63,043 bases of DNA. Origin: a virus. Positions 7,752 through 13,836 of this stretch are shown in pieces. The notes beneath the pieces are model-generated. The model was not told the origin of the DNA. It saw only the letters and a program-made list of their open reading frames with translations, and did no database searches. The position numbers and the translations under genes are program-made. Every line of letters begins with the position of its first letter. Position 1 is the stretch's first letter. Location: IMG/VR virus record IMGVR_UViG_3300036945_000174, positions 1 to 63,043 of that record. One strand, 5' to 3'.

Positions 7752-8345
7752 ATGAAATTTACTAAAATAATAAAGAAAACCTACACAAGAGTCGAACCAA
7801 AGTCAGATTATCTAAAGTACTGGCGCATTGTTCGTATATGGGCAAGAGAAAAACACGGTCTAAGCTACTCAGACCTAGAGATGCTGCTATTTTTACATAG
7901 TGAGAGGCTTTTTAACAAGTCAAAATTTATAGAATTCAACAAGATGATGTCCTGGGACAACGTAAGATTTGCTAGACTGTACCGTGACGGGTGGATTAGC
8001 AAGTGGAGGGAACGTATCGGTAATGAAGCTACGTTATATGAGGTTTCATTGAAGGGTAGAAACCTTATAAAGGCTATCTACAAGAAGCTAGAAGGTGAGC
8101 AGACTATCTCAGAATCACCTAGTGCCAACCCGATGTTTCAAAAAAGAAACAGTGGGTACGCTATGGACCGTGATAAAACTATAATTCGTAAGATGAATCG
8201 TACAAGAAAAGAAAAAAAGAGGCTGTCTGATCTTGCTGAGCAAGAGTACCAGAAGCAGCCTCATGTTATTAAAAGAAGAAAGGAGATAACTCCTTATTTA
8301 GAGTACAAAAAGAGTCTAAAGAACAACGACGATGTCTCGCTCTAA
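7752..8345 (+). CDS. Winged-helix-like putative transcriptional regulator (197 aa)
   Basis: The only plus-strand gene in a 13-kb minus-strand arm. Residues ~20-110 look like a winged helix: helices in GLSYSDLEMLLFLHSERLF and FNKMMSWDNVRFARLYRDGW, then a wing (NEATLYEVSLKGRNLIKAI), reminiscent of MarR-type proteins. The C-terminal third is very basic. It is read from the symmetrical promoter at 7721, opposite the basic-protein genes, and its 3' end overlaps the end of groES by 30 nt on the other strand. Regulation of late genes is a reasonable guess, not shown. Confidence 0.6.
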   Translation: MKFTKIIKKTYTRVEPKSDYLKYWRIVRIWAREKHGLSYSDLEMLLFLHSERLFNKSKFIEFNKMMSWDNVRFARLYRDGWISKWRERIGNEATLYEVSLKGRNLIKAIYKKLEGEQTISESPSANPMFQKRNSGYAMDRDKTIIRKMNRTRKEKKRLSDLAEQEYQKQPHVIKRRKEITPYLEYKKSLKNNDDVSL

Positions 8346-8573
8346 TATAATCGTATAAGGAGTGTCGTTGATTAGCATGGTGTAACCAGCTCCCTTATCA
8401 TAATATATAAGGTCCCCCTCCTTTACACAGTCTACATTGGTGCCAGGTCGAACGACCTGGCCTTTTTTGTAGCGAAACTTTTCGTTGTCACTCCCTGATA
8501 AAAGCAGTCCAGACTCTGTCTGGATCTGCTCGTCGATTGAATTTATTACTACGTACTTATTTATTGGTTGCAT
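8316..8573 (-). CDS. groES: Co-chaperonin GroES-like protein (85 aa)
   Basis: A short Cpn10 homologue. Seen: TESGLLLSG in the position of the GroES mobile loop (GGIVLTG-type), then RYKKGQVVRPG, VKEGDLIYYDKGAGYTM and the terminal ILERDIVVVL strand. Length 85 aa against ~95 for bacterial GroES. It would cap the phage GroEL (or host GroEL) during folding, as T4 gp31 does for the capsid protein. It lies two genes downstream of groEL in the same operon, unusual in that the order is reversed and another gene intervenes. Confidence 0.85.
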   Translation of the reverse strand: MQPINKYVVINSIDEQIQTESGLLLSGSDNEKFRYKKGQVVRPGTNVDCVKEGDLIYYDKGAGYTMLINDTPYTIILERDIVVVL

Positions 8574-8574
8574 A

Positions 8575-8961
8575 CTAGTATAGACTCATAGTTAATAATT
8601 CTCTAATTATTTCATTGTCTGGATTAATAGCGTATCCAAGAGCAAATGATGCCGATACTTCGAACGACACGCCTGGTTTTTGCTTTACCCAGAACTCCTT
8701 TACGAATTCAGAGTCAATAATTTCATTTGTTTTCTCGTCTCTTGTTACTGTGAATAGCGCTGCTTTTACTTGTTTCATTTTATTTGATGTTACTGTTAGT
8801 TTTTGATTTGGAAATGGATCTCCCATTCCGACGTTTGATGATGTATTATATATTAGTCCTTGATTTGTAAATCCAGTACCTGTACTTACTCCTAAGTAAC
8901 TACTACTATTTGTATCCTTAAACGTAAGTGTTCCTGATGAATTCATTCTTGCTTGTTCCAT
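8575..8961 (-). CDS. Unknown protein with fibre-like N-terminus, between groEL and groES (128 aa)
   Basis: ATG 8961 overlaps the groEL stop by one base. Residues ~1-60 contain SSNVGMGDPFPNQKLTVTSN, close in pattern to the NVGIGTxxPxxKLT repeats of the tail fibre. From Met62 the sequence changes to a soluble alpha/beta domain (AALFTVTRDEKTNEIIDSEF…FALGYAINPDNEII). The C-terminal domain is unrecognised. The N-terminus may be a captured fibre fragment, with MKQVKAALF as the ancestral start. Confidence 0.7.
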   Translation of the reverse strand: MEQARMNSSGTLTFKDTNSSSYLGVSTGTGFTNQGLIYNTSSNVGMGDPFPNQKLTVTSNKMKQVKAALFTVTRDEKTNEIIDSEFVKEFWVKQKPGVSFEVSASFALGYAINPDNEIIRELLTMSLY

Positions 8962-10565
8962 TATGCTCTTGCCATTGTTATAATTGCGTTAGTACTAAGC
9001 ACTGTTGTAGATACCGATACGGCATTCTTCAGCGCGTTCTTTGTTACCTTTAATGGATCAATTACACCCATCTTGTACATGTCTCCGGTTGTCATGTTCT
9101 TGATATCGAATCCAACAGTATATCCTTGTAGTCCATCCATCAGCTCGTACCCGTCTAGTCCGGCGTTCTCGAATATCTGTAGTAGTGGTGCCTGAATAGC
9201 TCTTGCCACAATATGCATGGCCGCGTACTGCTCTGCGCTGATGTCCTCGATCATATCGTCTGCATCTGCAATGATCGCGTACGACTCATTAAACAGTGCT
9301 ACTCCGCCACCAGGTAGGATGCCCTCCTCCAGTGCAGATCGTACCGCGCATACCGCATCGTCTACCCTGTCCTTGCGTTCCTTTTGTTCTAGGTCAGAGT
9401 TTCCTCCGACGTGAATCACAGCTATTCCACCTGTCAAGCTGGCAATACGCTCCTTGATAAAGTCCTGGTCGTTCTTTTTATTACTCAAGTCGTGAGCCTG
9501 CCATAACTGAGTTACTCTTTCTTCTACCACGTCAGTGGTCGACTCTGATTTTATAATTGAAGCTGATTCTCTTCCAACTATTACACGCTTAGCCTTACCA
9601 AGTGATTCGATTGTCATAAGACTTAAATCATCTCCAGTCTGCTCTGAGAAGTACTTGGCACCTACTGCCAACGCAATATCGTTCATCAGTTCGTTTCTCT
9701 TATAACCAAACTCAGGTGGTGGGATGTTACAGAACTTAAGTCCTTTCTGTACTACGTTGATTGCCAGTGTGTTAATTACGTTTTGACTGCACGGCCCGAT
9801 GATCAATAGTTTCTTGCCAGTCTGGATCACGTCTCTAAGCACGTTCTCGATTGATAGGATGTTGTTGATCTCTTGATCCGTAACTAGAATGTGTACGTCC
9901 TCTAGTATGCACTCGTCCTTTCTGTGGTCGTTCACGAATAGTTGTGACGTGTATCCTCTGTTTACCTTGATACCGTTAGTGTACTCGCAGTAGGTCTCAG
10001 CCGTCTGTGAGTTCTCAACCGTTACGATACCGGTCTTACCCACCTTGTCGTACGCTTCAGAGATCAAATTACCAATCTCAGAATCGTTATTAGCAGATAT
10101 CGACGCCACGTTGTTTAACGTCTTTCCTGTTACTTTCTTTGAGCGCTTCTCTAGTCGGTTGATTAGCTTGTTTGTTGTGTCGTTGATCTGTCTAATCACC
10201 TCTGTCGTGTTCAGATTACTGGTGATCATGTCCTGACCGTGCTTTACCAGCGCCTCTGTTAGTACGATGGCCGTTGTGGTACCGTCACCAGCGCTTGTCG
10301 CGGTGCGGTCTGCCGCTTCCTTCATCATCTTTACCGCTAGGTTCTCTACTGGATCTAGTAGATCAATTGATTTAGCGACTGTTACACCGTCCTTAGTTAC
10401 TGTAATACCGTGCGTGTGGTTGATTGACTCGATCAGTACGGTCTTTCCGCGCGGTCCTAGTGTGCTCTTTACTGCCTTGGCGATCGTGGTGATGCCGTTG
10501 ATTAATTTTTCTCGTCCTTCTTGTTCAAAGTCTAGAACTTTTGGACTGTATCCGAAGTTTGTCAT
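8961..10565 (-). CDS. groEL: Phage chaperonin GroEL (534 aa)
   Basis: Full-length 60-kDa chaperonin. Seen: STLGPRGKTV near residue 35, the ATP-site loop ATSAGDGTTTAIVL near 90, an apical domain (about 190-370), and LEEGILPGGGVALF near 400. The GGM-rich C-terminal tail of bacterial GroEL is absent: the protein ends IITMARA. It would form an ATP-driven folding chamber, most plausibly for capsid or fibre subunits, with the small GroES at 8316-8573. Apical residues differ from typical host GroEL, suggesting dedicated substrates. Transcribed from the promoter at 11082-11111 with the two genes upstream of it. Confidence 0.95.
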   Translation of the reverse strand: MTNFGYSPKVLDFEQEGREKLINGITTIAKAVKSTLGPRGKTVLIESINHTHGITVTKDGVTVAKSIDLLDPVENLAVKMMKEAADRTATSAGDGTTTAIVLTEALVKHGQDMITSNLNTTEVIRQINDTTNKLINRLEKRSKKVTGKTLNNVASISANNDSEIGNLISEAYDKVGKTGIVTVENSQTAETYCEYTNGIKVNRGYTSQLFVNDHRKDECILEDVHILVTDQEINNILSIENVLRDVIQTGKKLLIIGPCSQNVINTLAINVVQKGLKFCNIPPPEFGYKRNELMNDIALAVGAKYFSEQTGDDLSLMTIESLGKAKRVIVGRESASIIKSESTTDVVEERVTQLWQAHDLSNKKNDQDFIKERIASLTGGIAVIHVGGNSDLEQKERKDRVDDAVCAVRSALEEGILPGGGVALFNESYAIIADADDMIEDISAEQYAAMHIVARAIQAPLLQIFENAGLDGYELMDGLQGYTVGFDIKNMTTGDMYKMGVIDPLKVTKNALKNAVSVSTTVLSTNAIITMARA

Positions 10566-10566
10566 A

Positions 10567-10818
10567 TTAAATTTTTTCGTAAGTTAATTCAAAGATATCT
10601 TTGTCGCATGGGTAGAACTCTCCTTTTATACCTTTAATAATATAGTCCTCTTCATATGCGCGCATGTTCCCTTCTAATGTTTTAACAGATATCTCACCCT
10701 CGTGTATCCATTGATAGTCTATATTATCTCCGGCAAACTCTCTAAGCTTATCTAATTGAGTAAACTCTATGATAAACTGAACCGCTTCGATTTCTATCGG
10801 TTTTTTTCTGTACTTCAT
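10567..10818 (-). CDS. Conserved phage protein MKYRKKP family (83 aa)
   Basis: Starts MKYRKKPIEIEAVQFIIEF and ends YIIKGIKGEFYPCDKDIFEL, a layout common in small phage proteins (MKYRKKP…[20 protein letters not shown]). Function unknown. It sits between the Acb2-like gene and groEL with 1-3 nt gaps, so it is part of the same operon. Confidence 0.8.
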   Translation of the reverse strand: MKYRKKPIEIEAVQFIIEFTQLDKLREFAGDNIDYQWIHEGEISVKTLEGNMRAYEEDYIIKGIKGEFYPCDKDIFELTYEKI

Positions 10819-10821
10819 TTC

Positions 10822-11058
10822 TTAGTATTGAAATGTTAAGACTTTGACTACATTCATCTGCGCATCTAGTATATCACCGATGGCCTTATCAAATAATAGT
10901 CTGCATAGCGGTCTCTCTGAGTTTGGATCCGCGTTTTGATTTAGTAGGTCTGCTAGTTCTGCGCAAAGTTCTTTTGCTCTGTTCACATTAGCATCTCCTG
11001 AAGGGTTAAATGTTAGTCCAACTAACTTTTCTCCGAATGTTAATTCTCTTGTTTCCAT
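10822..11058 (-). CDS. Acb2/Tad1-hairpin-like protein, candidate anti-CBASS sponge (78 aa)
   Basis: LTFGEKLVGLTFNPSGDANV followed by a helix (RAKELCAELADLLNQN) and a second helix ending AIGDILDAQMNVVKVLTF matches, from memory, the small helical-hairpin family now linked to Acb2/Tad1, which sequesters cyclic oligonucleotide signals and blocks CBASS defence. The GEK-x-VG-x-FNPSG start and the AQM-xx-VK ending are the diagnostic parts. First gene of the groEL operon, behind a clear TTTG-N18-TATATTTG promoter. Family assignment is by pattern only and activity is not shown. Confidence 0.6.
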   Translation of the reverse strand: METRELTFGEKLVGLTFNPSGDANVNRAKELCAELADLLNQNADPNSERPLCRLLFDKAIGDILDAQMNVVKVLTFQY

Positions 11059-11081
11059 AATATATTAGATTTAATTCTCGA

Positions 11082-11111
11082 CAAATATACATATTATTTA
11101 TTAAAAACAAA
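11082..11111 (-). promoter_or_regulatory. Bacteroidota-type promoter of the groEL operon
   Basis: On the minus strand TTTG (11111-11108), an 18-nt spacer and TATATTTG (11089-11082) match the -33/-7 consensus. The start ATG at 11058 lies 23 nt downstream of the -7 box. The -33 box overlaps the T-tract of the terminator just upstream, so the operon starts right after transcription from upstream is stopped. Confidence 0.75.
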
Positions 11112-11129
11112 AGCACCCGTTAGGGTGCT
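11100..11129 (-). terminator. Intrinsic terminator upstream of the groEL operon
   Basis: A 7-bp stem AGCACCC/GGGTGCT (11112-11118 with 11123-11129) with loop GTTA is followed on the minus strand by a TTTTGTTTTT tract. It ends the short transcript carrying the 63-aa gene at 11169-11360. Confidence 0.85.
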
Positions 11130-11168
11130 CGTTCTAAACAAAAATGTTTAGGCAAAGAATGGAATTTC

Positions 11169-11360
11169 TTATTTTTTCTTACCCTTCATAAAGGACATGG
11201 TCGGCATGGTCTTAGCTAAATTAATGGCGTTAGCCATCGTCATAGATTTTTCCATCATCTCTTTAGCCTCGTGCATGTCTTTTTTAGCCTTGGCCATTCT
11301 GTACAATCCGATCTCCTGTGTTGGCATCGGCTTGTTGTTGTTTTCTAGTTTTATTCCCAT
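11169..11360 (-). CDS. Small hypothetical protein, Met/Lys-rich (63 aa)
   Basis: MGIKLENNNKPMPTQEIGLY then an amphipathic, Met-rich helix (MAKAKKDMHEAKEMMEK) and a basic end. No family recognised. It overlaps the 46-aa gene upstream by 10 nt and is followed by a terminator. Confidence 0.6.
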   Translation of the reverse strand: MGIKLENNNKPMPTQEIGLYRMAKAKKDMHEAKEMMEKSMTMANAINLAKTMPTMSFMKGKKK

Positions 11361-11491
11361 CTGATGTGTATACTTATAAATGTTAGATATATTATTAATT
11401 CTCCGTAGTCGAACTCCTCGTCCTTACCGTAGTATCCCCATCCAATTGCTGGACCTACATTAAACCTTGATTGAATTTCTATTTCTGTCAT
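11351..11491 (-). CDS. Small hypothetical protein, probably leaderless (46 aa)
   Basis: ATG 11491 to TAA 11351: MTEIEIQSRFNVGPAIGWGY, then GKDEEFDYGELIIYLTF. The WGYYGKDEEFDYGEL segment is distinctive but unrecognised. The -7 box TACCTTTG ends 4 nt before the ATG, so the mRNA probably has no 5' leader. Confidence 0.55.
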   Translation of the reverse strand: MTEIEIQSRFNVGPAIGWGYYGKDEEFDYGELIIYLTFISIHIRWE

Positions 11492-11495
11492 GCTA

Positions 11496-11503
11496 CAAAG
11501 GTA
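11496..11503 (-). promoter_or_regulatory. -7 box TACCTTTG, leaderless arrangement
   Basis: TACCTTTG on the minus strand is followed by TAGC and then ATG (11491). The same spacing, -7 box plus four bases plus ATG, occurs at 12628 and 19454. No clear -33 TTTG is visible. Confidence 0.5.
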
Positions 11504-11757
11504 ATAAAATTATTTGATTGTTATTATACACAAAATGTCTAGAAATGTCTAGAATATCGAACATTGTTCATTATATTTGAATGTTCATTGACAATGAACG
11601 CTGATTTTAAATGAACATATCTACCCACCTATATAATAACGGCAATTATCGCCGGTATTTGCCAACGTTATATGCGGTATAGTGCATTTATTGTTGGTAA
11701 AAGCACACATTTATATGTTATATCATATAAAAATGTAGTATAATGCATTATTATATG
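11504..11757. promoter_or_regulatory. Intergenic regulatory region with tandem repeats and palindromes
   Basis: No gene. It holds a tandem 10-bp direct repeat (AAATGTCTAG at 11533 and 11543), the palindrome GAACATTGTTC (11559-11569), a plus-strand -7 box TATATTTG (11572-11579) and the dyad GTTCATTGACAATGAAC (11583-11599). Further on are a CGGC/GCCG hairpin near 11641 and two imperfect ~29-bp direct repeats (11678-11706 and 11739-11766). The layout looks like operators around a divergent promoter pair. The transcript starting rightward would be antisense to the structured RNA. Confidence 0.5.
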
Positions 11758-11928
11758 TAAAAGCATCGGCGCCTGGGACATCCCGAGCCTAAACCGATGC
11801 CTTAGCGCCTTTTTGAACGACGTCGAGAAAGCTAACTCTATCTCCTATACGATGAGAACAACCTGAGCGCACTGATCTTACGGGAAGTGTGTTGTGTTTT
11901 ACGATCCACTCGCGAGCGTGGCTGTTGA

Positions 11929-12014
11929 TACCGGTGAGAGACTCGAACTCTCATCTACTTCTAAAAGTAATGCTTACCCTAGGCAGTATTTATTCCTACT
12001 TACACCAACCGGTA
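11929..12014 (-). tRNA. tRNA-like domain, long variable arm, anticodon unclear
   Basis: Minus-strand 86 nt. Perfect 7-bp acceptor TACCGGT/ACCGGTA; D arm GTGT…ATAC with A14, G18G19 and A21; long variable arm TACTT-TTAG-AAGTA; and perfect T arm GAGAG-TTCGAGT-CTCTC. The anticodon arm is poor (4 bp at best, with GGG or AGG centred in the loop and no U33), and no CCA is encoded. It may be a decayed tRNA or a tRNA mimic within the larger RNA. Confidence 0.5.
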
Positions 12015-12168
12015 CTATTCCACTAAGGCAGCGTCATCCTTAGTCGCACTTCGATAGTTGCTTATAACATGAGCTTCATGTACTATCACGTTTCGAGTTC
12101 TTTATCGACCACCTCTGAAGGTCACTCCGCACGGCGTGTTTTTCCGTTTAACCGCGTAACGCTTATTG

Positions 12169-12247
12169 TGTCAGGGCCGGACTCGAACCGGATAAGCAAC
12201 CAGTATTTCATGGATTCGGGACCATCCCTCATTACACCCACCTGACC
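12169..12247 (-). tRNA. Second tRNA-like domain (acceptor and T arm only convincing)
   Basis: Minus-strand 79 nt. Acceptor GTCAGG/CCTGAC (6 bp) and T arm CCGG-TTCGAGT-CCGG are clear. The middle does not fold into a standard D and anticodon arm (GGGA/TCCC and AATC/GGTT helices instead). It is 155 nt from the first tRNA-like unit in the same structured region. Confidence 0.4.
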
Positions 12248-12401
12248 TTACGGTTAGTTGTTTAGTAGCATCTGCACCGCTAAGCAGATTTTATTACCGA
12301 TGAACAACTACGTCGAGAGTTTAATATTCACTGCAACTCACAAGCGTTCCCTAACATCAGAGACCAATCTTACAAGTTTAACGTGCATGTAAGAGCACTG
12401 T

Positions 12402-12623
12402 TTATTGTACAACCTTAATTACATTACCGTTTTTACCTATGACTACGGTCAAGTCGAATTGTTTATCCAGGTAGTTCATTATCTCGTGAACATCCCCGTT
12501 CATAAAGAACATGTGGAAGTGATTGAAGTGAATGTTCCTACCCGTCTTCTCTATAAAGTAACGATGGAACCAGCTGATCGGCATGTCGTCCTGCGTTCGT
12601 AACTTAATGTATTCGTCTTTCAT
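12402..12623 (-). CDS. Hypothetical protein, leaderless candidate (73 aa)
   Basis: MKDEYIKLRTQDDMPISWFH followed by an aromatic/His-rich stretch (NIHFNHFHMFFMNGD) and a beta-rich end. No family recognised. The promoter box at 12628 leaves only four bases before the ATG. The structured RNA begins right after its stop. Confidence 0.65.
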   Translation of the reverse strand: MKDEYIKLRTQDDMPISWFHRYFIEKTGRNIHFNHFHMFFMNGDVHEIMNYLDKQFDLTVVIGKNGNVIKVVQ

Positions 12624-12627
12624 TTGG

Positions 12628-12635
12628 CAAATATA
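12628..12635 (-). promoter_or_regulatory. -7 box TATATTTG, leaderless arrangement
   Basis: Minus-strand TATATTTG, then CCAA, then ATG 12623. The box-to-ATG spacing equals that at 11496 and 19454. It could drive both the 73-aa gene and the structured RNA behind it. Confidence 0.55.
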
Positions 12636-12899
12636 ATAAAATTTTATCAGATATGCGTAGTGTTTAGGTAATATATAGATATTGCGGATGGGATGCCAAA
12701 ACGAAAACGACTTAAAAATCGAGGGTGGGGTACTGATTTCACTGGACTTGCCGAGAATTTTTGGCTTTTTCTGGACTGCCCTACCCCTACACGCAAGTGT
12801 CTATTATATTACGCGCATACACGTACTACTATACGCGCACGTATACGTACCTATAATTCCTTTTTTTTACGGAGAGTAACCGATCAGATCCATACCAAA
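12636..12899. other. Intergenic region with alternating purine-pyrimidine tracts
   Basis: No gene supported. Bases 12810-12826 and 12830-12850 are strictly alternating pyrimidine-purine (including CGCGC cores), the sequence type that most readily adopts Z-DNA under negative supercoiling. Two overlapping plus-strand frames here lack promoters and look non-coding. Confidence 0.5.
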
Positions 12900-13169
12900 C
12901 TACTCCAATCGTTTACGTTGCTGGTATAATCTATCTCTCTCGTTGATACGTTCTTTGTTATCAATCTTATACTGCTTATCATACTCTCTCTTTAATTCCT
13001 TGCGCGAGTCTCTGTATTGTTTTAATCGTTCCTTATTGTCAACACCAAAGTATTTGAAATAACTTTTATCACACGTCTTGCAAATAGGTCTCAATCCATC
13101 AACCTTACTCTTGTCCTTTCTGAAATTCGTAGCATCACTTTCAATACTACATTTTGTACATTTTTTCAT
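12900..13169 (-). CDS. Small zinc-knuckle basic protein (89 aa)
   Basis: From ATG 13169: MKKCTKCSIESDATNFRKDK, then GLRPICKTCDKSYFKY. CTKC and CKTC form a four-Cys zinc knuckle of the kind found at the N-terminus of HNH-type phage proteins, but no HNH motif follows. The remainder is a long Lys/Arg/Glu coiled helix. An upstream ATG at 13199 lies before the promoter box and is rejected. First gene left of the candidate origin, so possibly an early regulator. Confidence 0.65.
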   Translation of the reverse strand: MKKCTKCSIESDATNFRKDKSKVDGLRPICKTCDKSYFKYFGVDNKERLKQYRDSRKELKREYDKQYKIDNKERINERDRLYQQRKRLE

Positions 13170-13185
13170 ATCATTTATTTTTATG

Positions 13186-13193
13186 CAAAGATA
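13186..13193 (-). promoter_or_regulatory. -7 promoter box TATCTTTG
   Basis: Minus-strand TATCTTTG lies 16 nt before ATG 13169. It is adjacent to the ATGAC repeats of the control region. Its position fixes the start of the zinc-knuckle gene. Confidence 0.6.
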
Positions 13194-13199
13194 CAACAT

Positions 13200-13510
13200 A
13201 TGTCTGTATGACGATTAAGCACCTAATCCATGACAAGAAATGACGAAATATGACGCCAAATGACAAGATTTAAAATAATTGTCATGGCGCTAGGCCACAC
13301 CAGTAAAGGAAAGTTTACGAAATATGACGCCATGACGTTTTTATCCCTATATAGAGCCTATACGTTTTTATATATATATTATTTTTTTTTTAAATGCATT
13401 TAGGATAGTAAAAAACGACATGTTGACATAAAACGTTAATTATCAGTTAGTTAGCTTAAAATTCTTGACATAAAGTTGTCATATTTTAAGAAAAGTTGTC
13501 ATAAATCCAG
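13200..13510. other. Iteron-like ATGAC repeat region, candidate replication origin
   Basis: ATGAC starts at 13208, 13230, 13240, 13250 and 13260, the last four exactly 10 bp (one helical turn) apart. More copies occur at 13324 and 13332, with inverted copies GTCAT at 13281, and TGACA/TGTCA copies around 13424-13500. An AT-rich tract (TATATATATATTA then a T run) lies at about 13370-13395. Iterons next to an AT-rich unwinding element, between divergent transcription units, fit a replication origin or a regulator binding site. Confidence 0.5.
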
Positions 13511-13800
13511 TGTTTACAGGCCTTCCCGCGTCATGAGAATATTTGCGTGTGAATTGGTATTTCGCGTAGATATACAGAGACTTGAAATAGCCACCGCCCC
13601 AACCTTCCCCACACAAATCCAATAGTAAGCAAATACAATACGTAAAACACTGATAATCAACACATTAAACTAACTTCGTTGTTTTTTGTTGAATAATTGT
13701 CAATATCAGGTCCAATTCATTGCATTATTCTCATCAAAATAATCAATTCACTGAGAATATCATAAAAATGCACTAAAAACAAAACTTTTTTTAATTTTTA
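13511..13800. other. Intergenic region, nothing assigned
   Basis: About 290 bases without a supportable gene, repeat family or RNA fold. It includes a short GC-richer stretch (CCACCGCCCCAACC, about 13591) and otherwise AT-rich sequence leading to the early promoter. Confidence 0.5.
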
Positions 13801-13832
13801 TTTGGTACATTGAAATTGTCGCCATATGTTTG
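13801..13832 (+). promoter_or_regulatory. Main early promoter
   Basis: TTTG (13801-13804), a 20-nt spacer and TATGTTTG (13825-13832) match the Bacteroidota -33/-7 consensus. It faces the whole plus-strand early region. Transcription should start at about 13837, right at a small GTTC-AAAT-GAAC hairpin. Confidence 0.8.
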
Positions 13833-13836
13833 CGGT

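Larger units (their letters stand above)
11758..12400 (-). ncRNA. Large structured non-coding RNA candidate with embedded tRNA-like domains
   Basis: About 640 nt without a plausible gene but dense in stable complementarities when read on the minus strand. From 5' to 3': TCTTACA/TGTAAGA; TAGTTGTT/AACAACTA closing ATCTGC/GCAGAT; a tRNA-like unit (12247-12169); GACC/GGTC; GATAGT/ACTATC enclosing ACATGA/TCATGT; ACTAAGG/CCTTAGT; a second tRNA-like unit (12014-11929); CCAC/GTGG; and finally GCATCGG/CCGATGC followed by TTTT (terminator-like, 11800-11759). Size, tRNA-like inserts and phage context recall the large ornate RNAs GOLLD and ROOL, but no match has been tested. It may be expressed by read-through from 12623. 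Confidence 0.55.

Noticed and set aside
12682-12929. Two overlapping plus-strand reading frames of 65 and 78 codons
   Set aside because: No promoter and wrong strand context. Composition is dominated by the alternating CG/TA tract. They also run into the zinc-knuckle gene.
13170-13199. Longer start of the zinc-knuckle gene
   Set aside because: The start lies upstream of the TATCTTTG promoter box, so it would not be in the transcript.
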